From Paenibacillus sanguinis 2301083 = DSM 16941 (lineage in GTDB: Bacteria > Bacillota > Bacilli > Paenibacillales > Paenibacillaceae): DNA of 64,000 bases. Shown here piece after piece: positions 18,127-26,892 of this stretch; within the stretch, counting starts at the first letter, position 1; each line of letters begins with the position of its first letter. A model generated the notes under the pieces. That model ran no database searches. It was not told where the DNA came from and was given only the letters and a program-made list of their open reading frames with translations. The DNA is taken from NCBI RefSeq assembly GCF_000374825.1, contig NZ_KB895380.1:124001-188000 (forward strand), written 5' to 3'. A program made the translations under genes and the position numbers.

Positions 18127-19752
18127 ATGACTTCTATTCAGAACAAGCTTCTATTTTATGCAGGCGGCTGCTTTGTGCTTCTGTTTCTCGCCCTGCTCGC
18201 GACGATTTACATGGAGATGAACCATACGGTGATCCCTTTGAACAAAAGTTTAACTCAGCAGGTGCTCGATGCCCGCAGCGATCAGATCGATTACTGGTTC
18301 AAGCAACGTATTAGTGAGATTGATACACTCGCTGCTTTGGCTTCGGATCATCAATGGTCAAGACAGCAGCTTCTACAGGAGACTCATCGGCTGGAAATGA
18401 GAAAGAGGGAGGAGTATGAGTCGATTCGTGTGGTTGATCTGAAGGCCTATTCCTGGGGAATCTCTGGCAAGCCCTTTTCGATCATGAATCGCCCTTATTA
18501 TCAGCACTTGATTGAATCCAAGGCCCAGTATGTGGTTAGTCACCCGATCGTCTCCAAGGCGAACGGCGTGGAGATTGTTGTGATTCTTTATCCTATCCAG
18601 CCAAGGGCGAACGATGAGGTTGCCTACATTGCTGCTGGTGTATCGCTAGAGAAAATGAAGGCAATCGCTCATAATATCTCCCTGTATGATCAACTTGGCC
18701 AACTGATTGTGAATGGCGCCGATGAGCCGGGAGGAGAGCCTGACAACGAAAGCATCTACCAACGTCAGGCTAGTGACCATAAGGCAAGTCTGTTTGAAGC
18801 CCCCATCGGTAGTGTGAGAGGCTGGAAGCTAGTGCTGGAGGTACCACATTCAGAATTGTCACTTGCTTTGGTAAGGACACAGCGGACAGCCCTGTTTATC
18901 GGCGGTCTGCTTGGCGCCGTATTTATTGTGCTGCTGATGGCGCTGCTGTCCTCTATTATTCGACCCATTCAGGCTTTGCGGCAGGTCATGAAAAATGTGC
19001 AGCAAGGAAATCAGCACATACGCGCTGATGAGTCGCGGAATGATGAGATTGGTGATCTCGCCCGAAGCTTTAACGAAATGCTCGTGCAGCTATATCGCTC
19101 CAGGCAGGAGAAGCAGGATATTGAGCTCAGGCTTGTACATGAGCAGATCAAGCCACATTTTCTATACAATACGCTAGATACCATTCAGTGGACAGCCCAG
19201 GAATACGGTGCAGACAATATTGTGGAAATGATAGAGGCACTCAGCACGTATTTCAGGCTTAGCCTTGGCAATGAAGAGCCCTTTATTTCACTTGATCAGG
19301 AGCTTCAACATGTTGAGAGCTACCTGTATATTCAATGTGTACGGTATCAGGATATTCTGGATTACGAGCTGAATTATGAGGAAAGCTTGCTGCCATGCGG
19401 TGTCATTCGCTTTATGTTACAGCCCCTTGTCGAGAATGCCATTTATCACGGAATCAAGCCTTTGGGAGGACATAGATGCACCATTGCGATCCGCGCATAT
19501 CGGGACAAGGATCGGCTCCTGATTCATGTGGAGAATAATGGGTTGCCCATCCCGCCAGATAAGCTGACCCGCATTAATCAAGCGCTGCGGGAGGACCTGC
19601 ATGACTCCAAAGCTGCCGGATTCGGCTTATACAGTGTGAACCACCGGATCAGGCTGTTATGCGGGAAAAGCTATGGTCTGACCATACGCAGCAGCGAGGC
19701 GCTAACCTCCATGACTATACAGCTGCCCTGCCAAATCCAAGAGTCAGAGTAA
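18127..19752 (+). CDS. YesM-type sensor histidine kinase
   Basis: The 541-aa product has an N-terminal membrane helix (about 10-30), an extracytoplasmic sensor of about 220 residues (dCache-like), a second helix near 255-277 (ALFIGGLLGAVFIVLLMALL), a HAMP linker, a His_kinase domain with HEQIKPHFLYNTLDTIQW and an ATPase domain with PLVENAIYHGIKP. The ribosome site AAAGGG is 13-14 bases upstream, so the start is a little uncertain. It is paired with the 19787 regulator and placed between two secreted reductases, so an extracellular electron acceptor such as a dicarboxylate is a plausible signal. Confidence 0.88.
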   Translation: MTSIQNKLLFYAGGCFVLLFLALLATIYMEMNHTVIPLNKSLTQQVLDARSDQIDYWFKQRISEIDTLAALASDHQWSRQQLLQETHRLEMRKREEYESIRVVDLKAYSWGISGKPFSIMNRPYYQHLIESKAQYVVSHPIVSKANGVEIVVILYPIQPRANDEVAYIAAGVSLEKMKAIAHNISLYDQLGQLIVNGADEPGGEPDNESIYQRQASDHKASLFEAPIGSVRGWKLVLEVPHSELSLALVRTQRTALFIGGLLGAVFIVLLMALLSSIIRPIQALRQVMKNVQQGNQHIRADESRNDEIGDLARSFNEMLVQLYRSRQEKQDIELRLVHEQIKPHFLYNTLDTIQWTAQEYGADNIVEMIEALSTYFRLSLGNEEPFISLDQELQHVESYLYIQCVRYQDILDYELNYEESLLPCGVIRFMLQPLVENAIYHGIKPLGGHRCTIAIRAYRDKDRLLIHVENNGLPIPPDKLTRINQALREDLHDSKAAGFGLYSVNHRIRLLCGKSYGLTIRSSEALTSMTIQLPCQIQESE

Positions 19753-19786
19753 CAGCCTAAACTTCAAAGCATGGGAGTAGAATAAG

Positions 19787-20560
19787 ATGTGGAACGTAAT
19801 CATTGTAGATGACGAAACTATTATTCGCCGTGGCCTGAGACAGTTTGTTGAGAGCAGTCCATACCCGTTTACCATCACAGGAGAGGCCCGGCAGGCGAGT
19901 GAAGCATTAGAACAGTTAGAGCAGCAATTGGCGCATGTCTGCTTCATCGATATAAATATGCCGAATATGAATGGGCTGGACTTAATCAATCTGCTGCAAC
20001 AACGTCACCCCTCCACGGTAGTGGTCATTATCAGCGGATATGACAATTTTGAATATGCCCGGCAGGCGGTAAAGCTGCAGGCCTTCGATTATATTCTAAA
20101 GCCTGTTCCCAAGAGCGACCTGAACCAATTACTATATCGCCTGGATAAGCACCTGCAACAACGCTTTCCCGGGAAGCAGCACGCAAAGCCACAGAAACAG
20201 CCAATCTCCACCTTTAGTGGGAATGGGACAGTCTTCATGCATAAGGTCACCGATTACATCAATGACCATTACCAGGATCCTGAATTAACAGTCGGCAGAG
20301 TAGCCTCCTTGTTCCATATGAACCCGACCTATCTGAGCAAGCGTATGAAGCAGGAAATTGGCCAATCCTTTCTGGATTATGTAACCGAGCTACGAATCAA
20401 TAAAGCCAAGGAGGTGCTGGATGAAGCCGCCTCCAATATCAAAATTAACAATCTCTCCGTCAAGGTAGGGTATAAAAGCCAGTATTATTTTAGCCGTGTC
20501 TTCAAAAACAAGGTGGGCTTGTCCCCTTTGGAGTATAAAAATAGCCGCAGAGAAAGCTAA
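19787..20560 (+). CDS. AraC-type response regulator (YesN-like)
   Basis: The 257-aa product has a receiver domain with the phosphoacceptor Asp in VCFIDINMPNMNGLDLI (about residue 45-61) and conserved Lys in FDYILKPV, then a short Pro/Lys/Gln linker and two HTH motifs of the AraC domain (VGRVASLFHMNPTYLSKRMK; SVKVGYKSQYYFSRVFK). It is shorter than many YesN proteins. It starts 34 bases after the kinase gene and is the likely activator of one or both flanking flavoprotein genes. Confidence 0.88.
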   Translation: MWNVIIVDDETIIRRGLRQFVESSPYPFTITGEARQASEALEQLEQQLAHVCFIDINMPNMNGLDLINLLQQRHPSTVVVIISGYDNFEYARQAVKLQAFDYILKPVPKSDLNQLLYRLDKHLQQRFPGKQHAKPQKQPISTFSGNGTVFMHKVTDYINDHYQDPELTVGRVASLFHMNPTYLSKRMKQEIGQSFLDYVTELRINKAKEVLDEAASNIKINNLSVKVGYKSQYYFSRVFKNKVGLSPLEYKNSRRES

Positions 20561-20600
20561 TCCTGGATAATCCTGGCTTTCAGGCACACTTGTAGAGCTA

Positions 20601-20652
20601 AAAAATCCCCCGTCTCTCTCCGCATCAAAGCGGTTAGAGCAACGGGGGATTT
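20601..20652. terminator. Bidirectional terminator between regulator and flavoprotein 2
   Basis: AAATCCCCCGT pairs with ACGGGGGATTT across a 28-base loop that contains a CCGC/GCGG stem. A-rich and T-rich flanks suit termination in both directions for these convergent genes. Confidence 0.8.
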
Positions 20653-20705
20653 ATGCCCATGAATAATACTTACTCAATGGCTGTTGTGCTATTTGATTGC
20701 ACGAG

Positions 20706-22688
20706 TTAATTGCTGGCTGCGCTAGCCCCGGCAATCCGTCCGAAGGTGAAGATATCGGTGATGGCATTACCGCCCAGACGGTTGCCTGCATGGACGCCGC
20801 CCGCCACTTCGCCCGCTGCGAACAAGCCTTCGATGGGGTTGCCCTCTGCGGTCAATACTTCAGCCTTTTCGTTAATTTCCAGACCACCCATTGTATGATG
20901 CACGGACGGTGTTCTTGGCGTTGCGAAGAATGGAGCTGTCTCCAGCTTTTGGCCAAAGTTCTTCTTGCCAAATTCAGGGTCCAGTTGGTTTTCTACATAA
21001 GTGTTATATTTCTTCATTTCTGCTACAAAAGTGTCCACTGGCACGCCCATTTGCTTGGCCAGATCTTCCAGTGTATCGGCCATAAAAATATTTTTATTCT
21101 TAATCAGATCCTGATAGTTGTCGCCCCATACGGTTTTCCCGTTCAAGTCAGGATTGCCGAGCGAGGTTTTATCGCTGATGATGAAGAAGGTTTTGTCGGT
21201 TTGCTCTAAAGCTGCAGCAGCCAGTACGTCACGTTCAGCATACTCGTTCACATACCGTTTACCTTCCTTGTTCACGAAGATTTGCGTCTCCGCACTACCC
21301 CATACGCCGCCAGACAACGCGCCAGTTCCCGGTTGACCACTCGGCATCAATTGGATGAAGCCCATGCCCCACAGATTCGCTCCTACTTCCTTACCCATCT
21401 TGATCCCATCACCAGTAGCATTTGCCGTGTTGGTCGTCATGATATTGGCGTCCATCTCAGGCCAATAGTTGTTGTATTCTACCACCATGTCCGGATTGGC
21501 GCCGAAGCCGCCTGTTGCCATAACTACACCCTTGGAGGCGTTCAAAGTAACTGGAGTACCATCCGATTGCTCGGCAGTTACCCCCACAATGCGGTCACCA
21601 TCTACAATCAGCTTGGTCGCTTTCGTGTTCAGCATGATTTCTGCACCAAGCTCTGTTGCCTTTTTCTCCATATTGTTGATGTAACCTGTTCCAAGCGGCT
21701 CAGCGTTATGGTGTGTTCTAGGCCACAAAGCGCCAAGCACGGTACCGATGCCATCTGTAAACTGTACACCATTGCTTTCCAGCCATTCAATTGTGCCATA
21801 GCTGTTAGAGGTCAAGGTTTTCACCAACTCAAACTTGCCCGAAATTTCTTTCCCGTCCAAATCCGTTCTCTTCCCGCCGATATAAGTATGAATCATATGC
21901 AATTCAGGGGAATCAAACAGCTTGGTTGTATCGCCATTCGCCAAATATTCCTTAATCTGCGCCTTCACCGTCTTAAGGGTGTCAGCATAATCTCCAAATT
22001 CCTTCTCGTCGTAAGTCAAGATTTCTTTCAGATCGTTAATCAAGGCCTGCGTCATTTCGACCTTTGGCTGTCTGACCGGGTCATAGGAGTTGAACTCCCC
22101 GCCCGCACGAAGTGTATTCCCACCCAGGGCTGGGGATTTCTCAATCAGAATCACCTTGGCACCGTTCTCGGCTGCGGATACTGCAGCGGCAATACCTGCT
22201 CCGCCCCCGCCGACAACCACTACTTCGGTATCCTTCGTAATGGCTTCCTTCGCTGCTGCCTTTAACGGCTCTTTGTTCTTCAAGGCATCAACGTCCGCTC
22301 CGGCTTTGGCCAAAGCATCTGCAATCGCATCAATCAGACCATGGCTGGATACGGATGCCCCGGATACCACGTCAACCTTCAAGCTCTGTCCTTCAACGAC
22401 CTTCTCTGGAATCGTAGTAAATACCGCGTCACTTACGCCCTCGGTATCCTTCTGCTCCAATACCTTTACCGACTTAATCGTATTTTCGTCAACCGTGACC
22501 TCTACTTTAATCACGCTGTGCAAGCCTTGGGCTTCCCCGGTGTAAGTCCCTGGTGTATACAGACCTTGGGTAGCTGCCGGGGCGGCTTCCTTGTTGCTAC
22601 CACTGCAACCGATTAACCCCATCATCAAAATAAATACCAGTGCTACCAGAAAACCCGATCTTGCGTACCTGCTACTTAGATGTCTCAT
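20706..22688 (-). CDS. Secreted FMN-linked, FAD-dependent fumarate-reductase-like lipoprotein 2
   Basis: The 660-aa product has a lipobox (GLIGCSGSN, Cys about 28), an FMN-binding domain with attachment motif DVVSGASVSS (SGAS at 109-112, so a Ser may carry the flavin), and a FAD domain starting VVVVGGGGAGIAAAV. Active-site candidates are [39 protein letters not shown] and [16 protein letters not shown]. It is longer than paralogue 1 by an insert near residues 200-290. ATG 22688 follows GAGGAG. The family reduces fumarate, urocanate, methacrylate or similar acceptors; the acceptor here is unknown. Confidence 0.88.
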   Translation of the reverse strand: MRHLSSRYARSGFLVALVFILMMGLIGCSGSNKEAAPAATQGLYTPGTYTGEAQGLHSVIKVEVTVDENTIKSVKVLEQKDTEGVSDAVFTTIPEKVVEGQSLKVDVVSGASVSSHGLIDAIADALAKAGADVDALKNKEPLKAAAKEAITKDTEVVVVGGGGAGIAAAVSAAENGAKVILIEKSPALGGNTLRAGGEFNSYDPVRQPKVEMTQALINDLKEILTYDEKEFGDYADTLKTVKAQIKEYLANGDTTKLFDSPELHMIHTYIGGKRTDLDGKEISGKFELVKTLTSNSYGTIEWLESNGVQFTDGIGTVLGALWPRTHHNAEPLGTGYINNMEKKATELGAEIMLNTKATKLIVDGDRIVGVTAEQSDGTPVTLNASKGVVMATGGFGANPDMVVEYNNYWPEMDANIMTTNTANATGDGIKMGKEVGANLWGMGFIQLMPSGQPGTGALSGGVWGSAETQIFVNKEGKRYVNEYAERDVLAAAALEQTDKTFFIISDKTSLGNPDLNGKTVWGDNYQDLIKNKNIFMADTLEDLAKQMGVPVDTFVAEMKKYNTYVENQLDPEFGKKNFGQKLETAPFFATPRTPSVHHTMGGLEINEKAEVLTAEGNPIEGLFAAGEVAGGVHAGNRLGGNAITDIFTFGRIAGASAASN

Positions 22689-22709
22689 GTACTCTGCTCC
22701 TCTTCAACA

Positions 22710-22727
22710 TTGTGTTTTTTTTCACAA
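22710..22727. promoter_or_regulatory. Rex/Fnr-like operator 1 at flavoprotein 2 promoter
   Basis: TTGTGTTTTTTTTCACAA agrees with 12 of 14 fixed positions of the Rex consensus and 9 of 10 of TGTGA-N6-TCACA. It lies between the probable start of transcription and the ribosome site. Confidence 0.45.
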
Positions 22728-22732
22728 TATAA

Positions 22733-22746
22733 GTGAAAAAATTCAC
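22733..22746. promoter_or_regulatory. Rex-like operator 2 at flavoprotein 2 promoter
   Basis: GTGAAAAAATTCAC is a perfect GTGAA-N4-TTCAC palindrome, the core of the Rex site, six bases from operator 1. On the minus strand it starts two bases after a CATAAT that could be the -10. Confidence 0.5.
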
Positions 22747-22845
22747 GAATTATGCCGAAACAAATTCGCTTATCGTAGCTATTATACGCGTCCACGTATG
22801 CGCTTTCCCGTGCCTTTTCTCACAAGGCCGGTTGCGGGTGCGCGT

Positions 22846-23118
22846 TCAGCGATAATTTTTATGGAGGACTTCAACCATCAGCCCGGCCCCTAACCGGAAT
22901 CCTTGCGTAAAAGCTTCAGCCATCTCTATCCCTTGTACCTGCTGCTGCAAGTCAATCAACGCCTCCAAGTCGGCGAAGTCAGCGCTGCTTAGCTTCTTTT
23001 TCCATACAATCATTGCACTGGACAGTTCTCGGGTTAGCTCACGATATTGCGGGTCCTGCGGGACGATCTGTTCCTGCGGAAGCAGATTTCCGTGGTAGAG
23101 GGATTCGAGAAGGGACAT
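22846..23118 (-). CDS. DUF6809-like small protein
   Basis: The 90-aa product starts MSLLESLYHGNLLPQEQIVP and continues with a helical region (YRELTRELSSAMIVWKKKLS) and GFRLGAGLMVEV. I recognise it as the DUF6809 type found widely in Paenibacillus and clostridia; no function is known. AAGGAGG is 8 bases before the ATG. Flanks of the 23.2-26.8 kb insert are this gene and the small gene at 27454. Confidence 0.7.
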   Translation of the reverse strand: MSLLESLYHGNLLPQEQIVPQDPQYRELTRELSSAMIVWKKKLSSADFADLEALIDLQQQVQGIEMAEAFTQGFRLGAGLMVEVLHKNYR

Positions 23119-23191
23119 GGGCGGGGCCTCCTTTTTATATATAGATTAGCATGTTACAAATTTTTTGAATTGTATATAAAATTCTTTTTGT

Positions 23192-23242
23192 TACGCATAT
23201 AAGTACCAGAATGAACATCATTATACGGTACGCTTATGCGTA
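23192..23242. promoter_or_regulatory. Inverted operator pair upstream of xre
   Basis: TACGCATATAAGTACC (23192-23207) and GGTACGCTTATGCGTA (23227-23242) are inverted copies (14 of 16). The second contains the palindrome ACGC-TTAT-GCGT. They lie 34 bases before the xre start, which suits autoregulation by that protein. Confidence 0.5.
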
Positions 23243-23275
23243 TAGTCAAGCCAAACTGAACGGAGTGGTGAATCA

Positions 23276-23500
23276 ATGGCTAAAAAGGTCGTCGTAAAAA
23301 TAAAGGAGTTGACCAAAAAACATAATATTTCTCTACGGGAATTATCTCGAATGACTGATGTCCGACATGCAGCATTAAGTGAGTTGGCTAATGGTAAACG
23401 CGAGAGTATTAATTTTGGTCATATTGAAAGAATCGCAGAGGCGCTAGACATTGAAGATATTCGGGAGATTATTGAATTATATAATAAAAATACCACCTAG
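23276..23500 (+). CDS. Small Xre/Cro-family regulator
   Basis: The 74-aa product is a single HTH_3 domain (LRELSRMTDVRHAALSELANG, residues 21-41, written as position guide) with a basic N-terminus. This length is typical of control proteins of restriction-modification and toxin loci. GGAG is 10 bases upstream. It faces the DGQHR gene tail to tail with a terminator over its stop codon. The AT-rich composition matches the methyltransferase pair rather than the flavoprotein gene, so I place it in the insert. Confidence 0.85.
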   Translation: MAKKVVVKIKELTKKHNISLRELSRMTDVRHAALSELANGKRESINFGHIERIAEALDIEDIREIIELYNKNTT

Positions 23501-23517
23501 ATTAGGTGGTATTTTTA
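23486..23517. terminator. Bidirectional terminator between xre and DGQHR gene
   Basis: AAATACCACCTA and TAGGTGGTATTT form a perfect 12-bp stem with a 3-base loop, flanked by A-rich and T-rich tracts. It includes the xre stop codon and serves both convergent genes. Confidence 0.88.
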
Positions 23518-23533
23518 AACGTACCCATACAAT

Positions 23534-25849
23534 TCAACTGTATAACGTTTCTATCTCTTCCTCAATTTCCTCTTGTTCCAAACCTGTAAATTGATGCTGA
23601 AGCCAATTTCTGTATTCTTCCAATTGCGCGAGTTCATCCAAAGTGAGAGTTACTCCAGATGATGAGTGTGCTACGGCATTTCTTTTCTCATTAACAAAAA
23701 CCAACCATGAGGTTTTAGCTTCTTTATTACCAGTTTTTCTATAAGAAAATAAGTCCTCAAAGATTTGCCAATTATCTAAGATTATTTTACGGTAATCCAT
23801 AAGGTCAAAGTAAAACTCTTTTTTCCCTCTCTGTCCGTCATCTTTCTCAAACCGCTCCGTAACTTTAACTCTTACTGCTTGAGGAATACCATTAATCCAC
23901 CAGTTCGTTTCTTCTCCTCCCAATTCTACTTGGAGTTCCTGAAGTACGTATTTCTGCATATTAACCTCTATCCAATCAATTATGGTTTTTGCTTTATTGT
24001 TAGTTTGGGCCTTCTCTAAATTAATAAAGTCATCCAAACCAGGTGGATTAAATGTACTCTCTCTATCTCTTATTGCTTGTTGACATCTTCTAGTTCTGGT
24101 GGTTTGACCTTGACTCCCGCGTAAATCTCTAAATCTTTTGCGCTCCTCTTCTGTAAGGGAAGACAGGTAGTCAACAAGAAATTGACTATAGGGCATTATC
24201 ATTTGGATTAATTCCTTGTTATTCAACTTTGATAAATTGCATCCCTTTGTCTCTAAATGCTGGAAAACACTTTTAAGAACTCTAATGCATGTTATAACTC
24301 CATCATTCATTGCGAGTCCTCCGCCTTCAGCTGATCCCTTATCCCACCAATCCCTCGTTCCCTCACGGATTGTATTAAGCCATCCTTTCAAAATATAAAG
24401 GGTCCTTTTAAGAGTTAAATCATTATCACCTGCCCATAAAGGTCCATATTCTATGACATTCCCATTCTTAGTTTTAGATATATGAAATCCTACCTTTTGT
24501 AATTCTCCAAAAATACTGGTCAGAGATATACACCTTATTGTATCCTTTGGGAAATCTGCCGATTGTATCCTATTATGCAGAGCACTGTCAGGATCTGCTC
24601 CAAGGTCTTGAACTGCTTTTGAAATTATAGCACTTACTCGGGTTTCTGGGTCAGCGGCATCCCAGTGAAGTTCAGCATAAAGTTCTTCTAAAAGAGATTG
24701 CTTTACTTTCTTTTGCTTAGCATTAATGTCTATAAATAGTTCAGCTTGTTTACTAGGAGGAAGACCTTCAAACGCTAAAATTGATAACTTTGAATTAGAT
24801 GCCTTCTCATGTCCTGAGTATGCGTACAGCCTATGTTGACCATCAATTATCCAAGCAGACTTATAAGTTGGGCGGATAATTAACCACCCTAAAATCCCAT
24901 TTTCAATACTCTGTTTATCATTAAAATCGTTTCCTATTTTTTCGAATTGGACCTGTTTTTGATCTAAATTAAGAACTATATTACTAGGAAATATCCCATT
25001 ATCACTTACATATTTTTTTATTGTTGTAAGCCTTGACTTACTTATCATTCTCTGATAAGTATTAACATCTGAAGCTTTACCTTTCGCTCTATGAGATATA
25101 TACGAAATTTTAAGCAAATATTCGGGTGTAATTGAAAAAGTATAACAATTTGTCCCCCCCATCTTTGTCTTTATGGCAGGAACCCTTATTTCTAAACCTG
25201 GAACTCGTTTACCAGGAATCATATCAGCAAAAAATTGATATTTTGAGGCTGGTCCAATATGAGATACTAGATTTTCATAATACTGAAGGTCTTTTTCATC
25301 AAGTAAAATAACATTTGACTTTTCAGCCAGATCTTTCAATTCTTCAGGTACGGACACATTGAATAAAAATTCAACAAATACAATCTGACGTTTATGATTA
25401 GAGGTGAATTCCTTATTTATATAACGAGAAAAGCGTTCTCTTATTTTACTAAAATTACTAATTTCTTCTTGTAATTGATGATCTAACGTTCGCTTATAAG
25501 AGTACTTACATACAATACCTAAAGCTATTTCATTATCTATTCCCACAATGTCAATTAATTGACCTGGCGTATCAGGTTCTTTGGGATTTATTAATGTAAA
25601 ACCATTATCTAATGATAAAAATTGAAAACCCATTTTAAATAATAGAGTCCAGACACGGTCTTCAAATAAAATTCCTGACTCTTTGGCTTTTTTTAATCTT
25701 ACTGATGCTTTATTCTTTTTTTCTATTACCCACCCTTCATGAAGATATTTTTCTAATACAGCTAATTGGACTGTTTTAGTCTGATAATTTTTTGACTTAG
25801 CCCGGGCAGCAGCACCCAAATTATTTCTAGGTTCAATATTATTAGACAT
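23534..25849 (-). CDS. Mrr-like / DGQHR / HEPN multidomain protein, putative defence effector
   Basis: The 771-aa product has three parts. Residues about 55-195 look like an Mrr-type endonuclease fold (ILFEDRVWTLLFKMGF, LIDIVGID, IVCKYS, IVFVEFLF, VILLDEKDL), but the usual Gln/Glu before xK is Val. Residues about 215-480 hold a DGQHR domain (IIDGQHRLYAYSG, DGQHR at 336-340; DINAKQKKVKQSL), the domain of DndB-like proteins. The C-terminus (about 620-735) resembles a Swt1-type HEPN domain with R-x4-H (EKRNAVAH). ATG 25849 is chosen: it overlaps the methyltransferase stop by 8 bases and follows GGTGG. Function is inferred as DNA-modification-linked defence. Confidence 0.75.
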   Translation of the reverse strand: MSNNIEPRNNLGAAARAKSKNYQTKTVQLAVLEKYLHEGWVIEKKNKASVRLKKAKESGILFEDRVWTLLFKMGFQFLSLDNGFTLINPKEPDTPGQLIDIVGIDNEIALGIVCKYSYKRTLDHQLQEEISNFSKIRERFSRYINKEFTSNHKRQIVFVEFLFNVSVPEELKDLAEKSNVILLDEKDLQYYENLVSHIGPASKYQFFADMIPGKRVPGLEIRVPAIKTKMGGTNCYTFSITPEYLLKISYISHRAKGKASDVNTYQRMISKSRLTTIKKYVSDNGIFPSNIVLNLDQKQVQFEKIGNDFNDKQSIENGILGWLIIRPTYKSAWIIDGQHRLYAYSGHEKASNSKLSILAFEGLPPSKQAELFIDINAKQKKVKQSLLEELYAELHWDAADPETRVSAIISKAVQDLGADPDSALHNRIQSADFPKDTIRCISLTSIFGELQKVGFHISKTKNGNVIEYGPLWAGDNDLTLKRTLYILKGWLNTIREGTRDWWDKGSAEGGGLAMNDGVITCIRVLKSVFQHLETKGCNLSKLNNKELIQMIMPYSQFLVDYLSSLTEEERKRFRDLRGSQGQTTRTRRCQQAIRDRESTFNPPGLDDFINLEKAQTNNKAKTIIDWIEVNMQKYVLQELQVELGGEETNWWINGIPQAVRVKVTERFEKDDGQRGKKEFYFDLMDYRKIILDNWQIFEDLFSYRKTGNKEAKTSWLVFVNEKRNAVAHSSSGVTLTLDELAQLEEYRNWLQHQFTGLEQEEIEEEIETLYS

Positions 25850-26720
25850 TGTTTTCACCACCATTATAAAAAATGCATTCCGTAATCTTCTTTCGATGCT
25901 CTCCCGAAGCAGCTATGACTGATGGTCTCTCTAGAATTTTACAGTTAAATCCTCTATATAGTTCCCTAATCTCTGGAACATTTGCATTACTGACAATAAC
26001 CTTACACCCTTTGTCTACTAATTTTGTCGCTTCATTAGCTAACCTTACTTGGTCATTCCAAGTGAATACTTTTGAATTGTATTTTACGAAACCATTGCCT
26101 TGACTTATTGCATATGGAGGATCAAAGTATACAAAGTCATTTTTTCCGGCTCCATCTACTGACTGGCTAAAATCACAACAATCTAACTCTGCGTTCCTAA
26201 GAGCCTTACTAACTGCTATAATTCTAGCGTCATCACACGGGTTTATATGTACCTTATTACCATATGGTACATTAAACTCGCCTTTTAAATTGAGTCTATA
26301 CAGTCCATTAAAAGATAACGTAGTTAGAAAGATTATCCTTGCAGCACGTTCGAGCCCATTCTCTGGTAGATTATTTCTTACTTTAAAATAGTTATCTTTA
26401 GAATTCTCCATGTATCTAAGCTTATCTATAACTTCTTGTGGTGAATCTTTAACAAACTGATAACATTCTATTAATTCTTGATTAGTGTCTGATAGAATAG
26501 CATTTTGCGGCTGAGTGGCAAAAAAAAGCGCACCTCCTCCAAAAAATGGCTCGTAGTATTTTTTATAATTCTTTGGGATTATCGGCAATAAGTGTTTTAA
26601 AATTCTTCTTTTTCCCCCTGCCCATTTCAACATAGGCATGCACTTTACTTGGTAATTATTCTTCTTTTTAATACTTTCATTAACCGTTGCCTTGGATTCT
26701 TTTTCTAATAATAATGTCAT
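25842..26720 (-). CDS. Dam-type DNA adenine methyltransferase
   Basis: The 292-aa product has the alpha-class N6-adenine methyltransferase order: motif X LKWAGGKRRIL (about 31-41), motif I YYEPFFGGGALFF, and catalytic DFVYFDPPY. The specificity is unknown; many relatives recognise GATC or a related short site. ATG 26720 is chosen because GAAGG is 8 bases upstream; the frame opens earlier at 26789 without support. It is translationally coupled to the DGQHR gene. A lone Dam coupled to a nuclease-like partner fits modification plus restriction or sensing. Confidence 0.9.
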   Translation of the reverse strand: MTLLLEKESKATVNESIKKKNNYQVKCMPMLKWAGGKRRILKHLLPIIPKNYKKYYEPFFGGGALFFATQPQNAILSDTNQELIECYQFVKDSPQEVIDKLRYMENSKDNYFKVRNNLPENGLERAARIIFLTTLSFNGLYRLNLKGEFNVPYGNKVHINPCDDARIIAVSKALRNAELDCCDFSQSVDGAGKNDFVYFDPPYAISQGNGFVKYNSKVFTWNDQVRLANEATKLVDKGCKVIVSNANVPEIRELYRGFNCKILERPSVIAASGEHRKKITECIFYNGGENNV

Positions 26721-26892
26721 TATGTGAACCTTCTTTCGGCTTAACTTCATCACTATATAAGTCTTTAGAACCATACTAAGGCAGTACATTCGACAATCAT
26801 ACCCATAATCCCTTTTAAATATATAATTTTCTCAGTAATTTTAAATTTAGTACGATCATTGGAAATAGAATTGATATGATAGAATTCAGGAG

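Noticed and set aside
21282..22265. 327-codon plus-strand frame
   Set aside because: Antisense to the second flavoprotein; Cys/His-rich shadow composition and no homology I can see.
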